DNA from: Gammaproteobacteria bacterium
GTDB taxonomy: Bacteria > Pseudomonadota > Gammaproteobacteria > SZUA-229
Reading direction: 5' to 3'
Assembly (NCBI GenBank): GCA_027858635.1
Contig: JAQICG010000418.1
Location: 1 to 14,070, forward strand
DNA: 14,070 nt
Positions 7,061-13,064 of this stretch are shown in pieces. The translations under genes were made by a program, and so were the position numbers. The stretch's first letter is position 1; each line of letters begins with the position of its first letter. The notes beneath the pieces are model-generated. The model did no database searches, was not told the DNA's origin, and was given only the letters and a program-made list of their open reading frames with translations.

Positions 7061-7743
7061 CGGCTGAAGTCGGTTCGCAGACGTTGCAGCTTGAGCAGTA
7101 GATCAATACCTGCGACCCAACTGAGGCCGAGTACAAAACCGGCCAGTACATCGGAAGGATAATGCACCTGTAGATAAATTCGCGAGAGCGCGACGAGTAG
7201 AATCAACACCACAAAGAGCACGCCTGCAAATAGCTGCCAGCTTGGCACCCGATAACGCACCAGCAGAAAAGCGGCGACGCAGAAGGCGGTAATCTGGGTG
7301 GTGTGGCCACTGGGAAAGGCGGGGGCGAGTGTGGCATCAACGAGGTGAGGGAAGAGCTGGGGACGCTGACGTGCCAGCACATATTTTGTGGTGATGGAAA
7401 CCAGCGAAGCGCCTCCAAACCCGACACCGAACAACAGCGCTTCAGAACCGTGCCGCCGCCATAGCAGCAGAGCGATGATAACGATGGCGATGGGTGCCAG
7501 TAGATAGAAGGAGCCGAACAGGGTTACCTGACGAAAAAATTGATCGAGCTGCTCATGGCGCTGTTCGGCAGCAAAGTTGAGCAGGATATGATCGAATCGA
7601 AAACCTTCACCTTCGTAAACCTCTTCGGCCAGCTCAGCGAAAGCATAGACGCCGGCAAAAATAACTGCTGCATATAAAATCAGCAGCGGCATAGTTCTTA
7701 GCAGCCAGCGTGATCCAGTCATTTTAGACTGTTCCGGCTGCAC
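7057..7743 (-). CDS. PAP2 family membrane phosphatase
   Basis: The 228-residue integral membrane protein carries the three phosphatidic acid phosphatase type 2 motifs. These are KYVLARQRP at 120-128 (KX6RP), PSGH at 144-147, and SRIYLQVHYPSD at 187-198 (SRX5HX3D, with catalytic His194 and Asp198). About six hydrophobic segments are visible, the first at residues 18-37. Relatives remove phosphate from lipid substrates such as phosphatidic acid or undecaprenyl diphosphate at the outer face of the membrane; the substrate cannot be read from the sequence. GTG 7743 starts the frame but has no clear ribosome binding site; ATG 7722 (residue 8), behind a GGAA, is a reasonable alternative. The gene begins two bases after the stop of the dehydrogenase remnant and overlaps the ATPase by four bases, so all three were probably one operon. 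Confidence 0.9.
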   Translation of the reverse strand: MQPEQSKMTGSRWLLRTMPLLILYAAVIFAGVYAFAELAEEVYEGEGFRFDHILLNFAAEQRHEQLDQFFRQVTLFGSFYLLAPIAIVIIALLLWRRHGSEALLFGVGFGGASLVSITTKYVLARQRPQLFPHLVDATLAPAFPSGHTTQITAFCVAAFLLVRYRVPSWQLFAGVLFVVLILLVALSRIYLQVHYPSDVLAGFVLGLSWVAGIDLLLKLQRLRTDFSR

Positions 7744-7745
7744 TG

Positions 7746-8214
7746 TTAATGTTTAACTTTGTCGACATTGACGGCGTTAAACGTCTGCCCGTCACTAACA
7801 AAGGCTTCGATATTGTCATGGGTGGTTTTCAGGATGCACTGCAACGCTTCACGGGTGTTAAAAGTATTGTGAGGCGTGACGATGATATTTCTCATGCGAA
7901 GAAAAACAAGGTCTATGAGTAGTTTTGAGAGGTCAAGCTGTTTGCTGAATGCCGCGTACAATAATTCAGAGTCTTCACGAACCACCGGTTCTTCCGGCAG
8001 CGTTCAGTTTGTCGTCAGCCAGCGCGCACAATAAAGCCGGTGTATTATGATCGGGCTTCGAATAAATAAAGTTTGAGATTATTTCCGACTGATTGCAGCT
8101 GGAGGCATTTTCGGTATCCAGGGATTGTATTATGTAATTAACCTGATGCTCTTTTTCAATATTTTTAAAAGTTTCGCGTTCCCAGTGTTCAATCTCGAAT
8201 AACTTGATATGCAT
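7746..8214 (-). pseudogene. Remnant of a D-2-hydroxyacid (D-lactate) dehydrogenase
   Basis: Two frames carry the two ends of one enzyme. The N-terminal frame (8214 to 7975) begins MHIKLFEIEHWERETF and reaches EIISNFIYSK, as in LdhA-type D-lactate dehydrogenases. After about residue 55 it turns to unrelated text and stops. The C-terminal frame, shifted relative to the first, starts around EEPVVREDSELL and gives NIIVTPHNTFNTREALQ, the conserved C-terminal region with the catalytic-His neighbourhood. It then ends before the PAP2 gene. The whole NAD-binding Rossmann domain and the catalytic Arg/Glu are missing: about 155 codons remain of roughly 330. The loss is therefore an internal deletion plus frameshift. 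The intact gene would have reduced pyruvate to D-lactate during fermentation. Confidence 0.85.
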
Positions 8215-8381
8215 AGTAGAGCCCGTATGTTATCTACCGGAATTTTAGTCAGTCTAATGCACCGACAGTCAACATTAATTGCAATAAAGGTTTTTGCAGA
8301 AACCGAATTTAACGGTAATCTTAGTGGGAATTTAGACAGTTAATAATGCACGACGAATAATTAATTCTAATATGAAACAGT

Positions 8382-8867
8382 TCAGGTATGCACAGTTTGT
8401 TCAGCCATGCTGAGGTTGATTATTTCCTGTGCTCTATCTCTACCCTGCTCGTTTACCGCATGTACAACCACTGCATAATAACCGGCATCTAGTGCGTCAT
8501 TTACCAGACCTGCTAACTGGCCTTCGCGTATTCTAAGCCCACGAATTGCCCCGACGATGCCGCCGATGAGTGTGCCGTAGCCGAGCATGACCAGAGGGCC
8601 TACAATAGGCGCACTGACAAAGAGCGATGATGCCACAAGTGCAGTCGTTCCACCTGCTGCTGCACCCGCAGCAGTGCCGGCAACACTACCTATGCCGGCA
8701 TCTCTGGTTACTGTGTCACGTATGGCTTCTGTTTCCTGCTCAATTGCGAGTCCGCTGTCTTTGGCGCCCGGTGCGAGCTGTACAATGTCAATATCATCAA
8801 TATTTGAATCCACCAGTGCCATCACGGTCGCCTCAGTTTCTTCGAGATCCGGATATATTGCAGCCAC
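8382..8867 (-). CDS. Glycine-zipper stress-type membrane protein (stop at codon 2 of the longer frame)
   Basis: The 161-residue product opens with AAIYPDLEETEATVMAL, a short ferredoxin-like unit seen in general-stress 17M/YflT-like proteins. After residue 57 come Gly/Ala-rich zipper segments (GIGSVAGTAAGAAAGG, about 58-73, then GYGTLIGGIVGAIRG, about 96-110), likely a membrane hairpin. A second alpha/beta unit closes the protein (GYYAVVVHAVNEQGRDRAQEII, about 129-150). Function is unknown; relatives are associated with general stress. The likely ancestral start is ATG 8892-8894, but the next codon in that frame is TAG (8889-8891). After it the reading KETHPYKVAAIYP continues smoothly into the gene. 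Translation must now begin at GTG 8867, which has no good ribosome binding site, or the gene is damaged. It ends about 170 bases upstream of the dehydrogenase remnant. Confidence 0.65.
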   Translation of the reverse strand: MAAIYPDLEETEATVMALVDSNIDDIDIVQLAPGAKDSGLAIEQETEAIRDTVTRDAGIGSVAGTAAGAAAGGTTALVASSLFVSAPIVGPLVMLGYGTLIGGIVGAIRGLRIREGQLAGLVNDALDAGYYAVVVHAVNEQGRDRAQEIINLSMAEQTVHT

Positions 8868-8894
8868 CTTGTATGGATGAGTTTCTTTCTACAT

Positions 8895-9305
8895 AACAGA
8901 CTCAATTATAAATTAATAGTAATTAGCATTCTTACATGGTTAAAAAACATCAGGAATAAACATTATATTAGTGAGTAACGCTTGAAACAGCATTGCGTTT
9001 TTTCAATATAGTAATAGCTTGTTTTTTGGCACCTGAAAATAATAGCTGCATTGTTACTAAGGCTTTTCAGAATAAGGCTATTTTAAATAAAAACATTACA
9101 GATATATCCTGTTTTATCTATATGCAATTAATATCGATTCAATCTGTATAATGAATATAACTGGATGAAAAACATTTTTATTTTAATGTCATTGATTTTT
9201 GTTAATTTCTGTAAATAAATTCTGTAAATTACTTATAAGTTATTAAAGTTAGAGGGTGTCTTTTCCGGTTATCTGTAATCATTGATAAAATTTGAGGTTA
9301 TTTAC
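8895..9305. promoter_or_regulatory. AT-rich regulatory region upstream of the sensor kinase
   Basis: About 410 bases without a gene and strongly AT-rich, lying between divergent genes. Visible structure: two direct copies of ttctgtaaat at 9208-9217 and 9220-9229 (12-base phase), directly followed by the perfect palindrome acttataagt at 9231-9240. These sit 66-98 bases before the kinase start and could be a regulator binding site. No convincing -35/-10 pair or FNR box (TTGAT-N4-ATCAA) was found; ttgatttttgttaa at 9192 is a poor partial match. Confidence 0.4.
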
Positions 9306-10559
9306 ATGACTAAAGAACTGCGACGGGCGCAGCCGAGCAATAGCTCTCCGGAAATTAGCGGGGAGAAGACACATTCTATAAATCTGGCATTAAATAATAC
9401 AAATGCTCGTTTACGCAATGATCTAACTATCCTCAAGCAGCATGTTGCTGCGCGCAACCAGCAGTTTCAGCAGCAGTGCCAATTCAACGATGCGATTATG
9501 GATATTGCAGCAGCTCCGATTGTTGTTATTGATGCCGATCAACGTCTGATTCGCTTCAGCAAATCCTGTGAAATGATTACAGGTCATGATTTTAAGAAGT
9601 TTATCGGCACTACACACTGGTGGAAACTGGTACCTGTTGAAGATAGAAAATTAACCGAAAGCGTTTTTGATCGACTAAGAGACAATGAACAAGCAATAAC
9701 TCATGAAAATCACTGGTTGAATGCAGATGGATCTAGACGAAATCTAAGCTGGTCGACGACGGTAATGAAGGATACTGACGATAATACACTCTATTTCGTT
9801 ATGACGGGTATTGATATTACCCGGCAGCGTCGCGCTGAGCTGGATGCGCATCAGCAGCTTAAAATAGCCTCACGCCTGCAAAGGATACAACCGACTAACG
9901 AGCTCACCACACTGTTAGCGCATGAGCTCAATCAACCGCTAGCCGCCATTGCCATGTATGCCGAGAGTGGTCAGAAGCTGCTGATAGAGTCACCGTCGGC
10001 GATGACTCAGTTAGATGCAGTGCTAAAGCAGGTTAGCGAACAGTCGGTGCGTGCTGGAGAAATTATCCGCCGTCTGCGTGCATTTATAAGCCATGACGAG
10101 ATCACGCTCATCCCCGTTGATTTAAACACACTGGTCGAACATGCAGCTATTACGATGGCAACCAGCGCGCTCAAAAGTGGTATTGATCTAGAAGTAAACG
10201 CCGATAAAAGCATACCGGAGGTCATGGCTGATGACGTTCATGTTGAACAGGTACTGTTAAATTTATTACGCAACGCAATTGAAGCGATTCAGACCAAGGC
10301 AACGCCGGAAGGGAAAATAACAGTCGCAACACGTCGGCGGCAAAACCGGGTTCTGGTTAGCGTTTTCGATAACGGCGCAGGCATCGATGCCGAGAAGGCA
10401 AGCACAATATTCGAACCAATAGCCAGCACTAAAAAACATGGCCTGGGCGTGGGATTAAGGATCAGTCGAAGTCTGATTGAGGCACACGGCGGTCGTCTCT
10501 GGATTGAGCCCAGTGTTCCCGGTGGAATAGTTCACTTCTGGTTATTGCCTGCGCTATGA
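9306..10559 (+). CDS. Cytoplasmic PAS-domain sensor histidine kinase (FixL-like)
   Basis: ATG 9306 is preceded by GAGG at 8 bases and is preferred to the upstream TTG 9282. The 417-residue protein has no membrane segment. Order: a Gln-rich coiled-coil stretch at about 25-58; a PAS fold at about 60-172 (PIVVIDADQRLIRFS, ITGHDF, GIDITRQRRAE); the dimerisation/phosphoacceptor helix AHELNQPLAAI with His206; and the ATPase domain with N box NLLRNAIEAI (Asn323), DNGAGI (355-360), IFEPI and GLGVGL (379-384). The H-box type matches the FixL/DctB/TodS-like kinases. The heme-ligand His of FixL PAS domains is not evident, so oxygen sensing through heme is unlikely on present evidence; the signal is unknown. 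Its TGA overlaps the ATG of the response regulator, so the pair is translationally coupled. Confidence 0.92.
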   Translation: MTKELRRAQPSNSSPEISGEKTHSINLALNNTNARLRNDLTILKQHVAARNQQFQQQCQFNDAIMDIAAAPIVVIDADQRLIRFSKSCEMITGHDFKKFIGTTHWWKLVPVEDRKLTESVFDRLRDNEQAITHENHWLNADGSRRNLSWSTTVMKDTDDNTLYFVMTGIDITRQRRAELDAHQQLKIASRLQRIQPTNELTTLLAHELNQPLAAIAMYAESGQKLLIESPSAMTQLDAVLKQVSEQSVRAGEIIRRLRAFISHDEITLIPVDLNTLVEHAAITMATSALKSGIDLEVNADKSIPEVMADDVHVEQVLLNLLRNAIEAIQTKATPEGKITVATRRRQNRVLVSVFDNGAGIDAEKASTIFEPIASTKKHGLGVGLRISRSLIEAHGGRLWIEPSVPGGIVHFWLLPAL

Positions 10560-11158
10560 CTCATGAAGTTTTTATAGTAGATGATGATGCAGCCGTGCGC
10601 GATGCATTGTCCTTGTTGCTGCGAAACAATGGCATGCATACAGAAGCTTTCGCCAATGGCAGCACTTTTCTGCAAGCTTGTGAGCATCAAGATCCTGGCT
10701 GCGTGTTACTGGACATGGCCATGCCCGGGATGAACGGCCATGAAGTGCTGGCGACAATGAATGAACGCGGACTGCAAATACCGGTTATTTTTTTAAGCGG
10801 GTACGGTGACATCGCCATGGCAGTGCGTGCCATGCAGCTCGGAGCGGTGGATTTTCTGGAAAAGCCGATATCGGGTGCTGAACTGATCAGACGACTGCAA
10901 AGCGCACTGATGAATGATGAGGAGCGCCGCAAGATGCAGCTTCACATTCAAACCAGTCGACAATCCTATAGTCGACTCAGTCCCCGGGAACGCGAGGTGA
11001 TGGCGCTAGTCGTGTCCGGCCTGCTTAACAAGGAAATTGCCCGGCAACTGCAACTGAGTCCGCGTACGGTCGAAGTTCATCGTATCCATGTCATGCATAA
11101 AATGGGGATTTCTAATATTGCTGAACTGGTCAGTGTTGCCGGTCATTGCAAAATCTGA
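10556..11158 (+). CDS. FixJ-family two-component response regulator
   Basis: The 200-residue protein has an N-terminal receiver domain with acidic residues Asp10/Asp11, phosphoacceptor Asp53 in VLLDMAMPGMNG, switch Ser81 in FLSGYGD and Lys103 in LEKP. A LuxR/NarL-type helix-turn-helix follows (LSPREREVMALV..LLNKEIARQLQLSPRTVEVHR, about 141-176). This is the FixJ/TmoT arrangement: phosphorylation by the cognate kinase allows dimerisation and DNA binding. It starts inside the kinase stop codon (ATGA), so its partner is the PAS kinase upstream. The downstream DUF2934 and Crp/Fnr genes on the same strand are candidate targets. The direct repeats upstream of the kinase would suit autoregulation; this is inference. 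Confidence 0.93.
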   Translation: MTHEVFIVDDDAAVRDALSLLLRNNGMHTEAFANGSTFLQACEHQDPGCVLLDMAMPGMNGHEVLATMNERGLQIPVIFLSGYGDIAMAVRAMQLGAVDFLEKPISGAELIRRLQSALMNDEERRKMQLHIQTSRQSYSRLSPREREVMALVVSGLLNKEIARQLQLSPRTVEVHRIHVMHKMGISNIAELVSVAGHCKI

Positions 11159-11340
11159 TTTACCTTATTATGTCGTTGTTTTCTACGTAAATCTACTTAG
11201 TATCAGTACCAATATCTTGTCGTTGATAAGGTCGTTAAAGTGTTTTTATGATACAGCTTAATTTTTTTCCAGGTGTTAAGTTTTTAAAGTCTGCTTTTCG
11301 GAATCATCGGCAATACATATTAAAACGAGAGGGTTATCTA

Positions 11341-11529
11341 ATGGCTACTAATAAAACACAGTTACTCATGACCGTTTCTCAGGAATCTATATCATCTGTA
11401 TTTAATGATGAGGCACAGGAATCAGACATAGCTATAGCAGCATACTATCGTGCACAAGACAGTGAGTTTGTGCCGGTAAACAAGCTTCAGGACTGGCTGA
11501 TAGCAGAACAGGAAGAGAATACAATTTGA
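11341..11529 (+). CDS. DUF2934 small protein
   Basis: The 62-residue acidic protein begins at ATG 11341, behind AGAGGG at 7 bases; a longer frame from 11248 lacks a ribosome binding site and adds unrelated residues. The C-terminal half has the DUF2934 signature: an AAYYRAQ helix, a short loop with F.PV, then LQDWLIAEQEE. Members are small soluble proteins of unknown role, often found next to stress or regulatory genes. The N-terminal half (TQLLMTVSQESISSVFNDEAQ) is poorly conserved in character. It sits between the response regulator and the Crp/Fnr gene, all on the plus strand with gaps of 182 and 72 bases. Confidence 0.75.
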   Translation: MATNKTQLLMTVSQESISSVFNDEAQESDIAIAAYYRAQDSEFVPVNKLQDWLIAEQEENTI

Positions 11530-11601
11530 CACAATTTAAAGTACATGGTCGATTCAGGAAATCACTTCTAGCTAATTATTTAATGTACAGGAAATAATCC
11601 A

Positions 11602-12312
11602 ATGTTAAAATTTGAATCCATAGAAAGTACCAGCCAGACACAATGGCATGAAACAGTTCCTACTGACCATGCCATGACTGCATTTGAGCTTCCCGGCCTG
11701 TTAGGGCCCTGCAAACAGAAATTATTTTCGCCGAAGGAAATAATCTATTGCGAAAGTGATCGTTCAGATACGGTGTATATTATTCGTAGCGGCCTGGTCA
11801 AATTACTCAACCACCTACCTAATGGTAGAGCGAGAATTGTTCGACTCCATGGCAAGGGTGCCTGGATTGGTCTGGGTGGATTGTTGAATCACCCTTGTGA
11901 ACATACTGCCATTGCCATTGGAGAGGTGGAAATGTTCAGTATTCCGGTAAGCCGTTTTAATACTCTAAAAAATCACGATCCACAGCATTATTTCCAGTTT
12001 ATAGAGAAGCTGTATGAATACCTCTGTCAGGCGGATATGTGGATCTCTGAATTCTCCACAGGGGCAATAAAACCTCGAGTAGCACGCCTCATCAATTTTC
12101 TTTCGGAGATCGAATATGGTGAGTCATCAGCCCTGGTTGATCTATTAACAGTGCATGAAATGGCCGATATCCTCGGTGTTACGCCCGAAAGCGTGAGTCG
12201 AATTCTTGCAGAATTCAAACGCGACGACGTTTTGCATAGAATGAATAACAGTCTGACTCCGGAATTATATCAGCTTGACTCGCAGGTACTGCAGAGAATG
12301 GCGGGGTATTAA
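11602..12312 (+). CDS. Crp/Fnr family transcription regulator
   Basis: ATG 11602 follows AGGAAA at 7 bases. The 236-residue protein has a cyclic-nucleotide-binding-type beta barrel at about 35-125 (FSPKEIIYCESDRSDTVYIIRSGLVKL and GKGAWIGLGGLL). The long dimer helix covers about 126-160, and a winged helix-turn-helix follows with LTVHEMADILGVTPESVSRIL at 182-202. The recognition helix E196-S199-R200 matches the E..SR pattern with which FNR contacts TTGAT half-sites, so a similar operator is expected. The four Fe-S cysteines of FNR are not in place: cysteines occur only at 37, 50, 99 and 142. The cAMP-contacting Arg-Ser pair of CRP is also absent. The effector is thus unknown; heme or redox input, as in Dnr-like proteins, is possible. 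Confidence 0.92.
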   Translation: MLKFESIESTSQTQWHETVPTDHAMTAFELPGLLGPCKQKLFSPKEIIYCESDRSDTVYIIRSGLVKLLNHLPNGRARIVRLHGKGAWIGLGGLLNHPCEHTAIAIGEVEMFSIPVSRFNTLKNHDPQHYFQFIEKLYEYLCQADMWISEFSTGAIKPRVARLINFLSEIEYGESSALVDLLTVHEMADILGVTPESVSRILAEFKRDDVLHRMNNSLTPELYQLDSQVLQRMAGY

Positions 12313-12348
12313 GTTAAGCATGGTTGGAAGTTGGAATCTTAATACAAG

Positions 12349-12373
12349 GTTGGGGTGAGGCACGAGCCCCAAC
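12349..12373. repeat. 25-bp REP-like hairpin, copy B
   Basis: This is the inverted copy of the element at 3930-3954, with one substitution. Arms gttgggg and ccccaac flank an 11-base centre, 37 bases after the Crp/Fnr stop codon, where it may limit read-through or protect the mRNA 3' end. Confidence 0.8.
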
Positions 12374-12403
12374 AATAAATCAGAATTTACAGATTTTCCC
12401 CTC

Positions 12404-12418
12404 TCCCTCAGTGAGGGA
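12404..12418. terminator. Short hairpin between crp-like gene and antitoxin remnant
   Basis: tccctca (12404-12410) and tgaggga (12412-12418) form a perfect 7-bp stem with a single-base centre. It lies between convergent genes and could end transcription from either side, but no strong T-run follows. Confidence 0.3.
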
Positions 12419-12432
12419 ATCTTTCAGGATTA

Positions 12433-12726
12433 TTATTTTCTTAATGCCTTCAACACTGCTTCTGGTTCTTTCGATATAACATTTAATAAAACCAGTGCTG
12501 GACATTGTGGCGTTCTGTCATCGCGCTCCCAGTGACGTAATGTACTCACACTGATACCAAATGCAGATGCAAATGCAAACACATTTTGTGACATACCCAT
12601 GTTTGCACGAATATTTTTTACATCAACAGGGGTAAATTCATGAACAACTGCTTTTCCCTTATTGCCTTTTGAAAACTCTAGAGCTTAATCAATACTTTGT
12701 TTAATACTATCAAATGATTTACTCAT
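12433..12726 (-). pseudogene. Broken HTH antitoxin (HigA/NadS-like)
   Basis: Read from ATG 12726, behind a strong GGAGG at 6 bases, the frame gives MSKSFDSIKQSID, then an in-frame TAA as codon 14. It continues as ALEFSKGNKGKAVVHEFTPVDVKNIR and a helix-turn-helix with FGISVSTLRHWERDDRTPQ, ending in EAVLKALRK. This is the layout of the NadS/HigA-type antitoxins that pair with RelE/HigB toxins and repress their own operon. Besides the stop, the recognition region has two extra residues (QNVFAFASAFG where relatives read QNEFASAFG), caused by a six-base gcattt-type tandem duplication. No toxin gene is found next to it on either side. The remnant is therefore an orphan, probably inactive; a short product restarting at the internal Met43/Met45 is possible but would have an altered HTH. 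Confidence 0.8.
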
Positions 12727-12770
12727 TTTAGGCCTCCATAAATTTTAAGTAACAAAGTAAATTTAGTTTA

Positions 12771-12806
12771 CATGCTGCATGTAGTAATCCATTGGATTAC
12801 TACATG
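12771..12806. promoter_or_regulatory. 29-bp palindrome upstream of the antitoxin remnant
   Basis: Arms 12778-12791 and 12793-12806 are perfect 14-bp inverted repeats around a single central T, and overlap a smaller palindrome catgctgcatg (12771-12781). They lie 45-80 bases upstream of the antitoxin start, where autoregulating HTH antitoxins bind. An operator is the likely reading, by position; a mobile-element end is the alternative. Confidence 0.55.
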
Positions 12807-13064
12807 GTTTTAGAATATTAAAAGCCAGCTAAATCTTATAAATACATTATATTATTTAAGGCTGGTGCTGACCTGTAATAGCGTGGCTCACTGAACCGTG
12901 GATGCTGGCAAAAAGCACACCGGCATGACGGGGGGTAGGGGGGAGACGGATACCCTTTTCGCGCTCTTCGTGGACTACGTCTTTGTTTTTATCTGCGCTC
13001 ATCCGTGGACTGAACATTTTTTATTTTTATTTCGCTCTTTTCGCGGCCTTCGCGAACTATGCCC
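12807..13064. other. Gene-free stretch with degenerate direct repeats
   Basis: No gene is visible. A 20-base motif, ttcgcg-N3-ttcg..., occurs at 12958-12977 and again at 13040-13059 with 15 of 20 positions shared, separated by a related phrase (atccgtggactgaac, 13001-13015). A G-rich run (ggggggtaggggggag) lies at 12930-12945. Such phrase-like repeats recur between genes in many proteobacteria. No promoter or terminator can be named. Confidence 0.4.

Noticed and set aside
8587..8896. Two overlapping plus-strand frames opposite the glycine-zipper gene
   Set aside because: Antisense shadows of a Gly/Ala-rich gene with no recognisable domain.
9188..9206. Possible FNR box ttgatttttgttaa upstream of the kinase
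   Set aside because: The second half-site matches only 3 of 5 consensus bases; not better than chance in AT-rich DNA.
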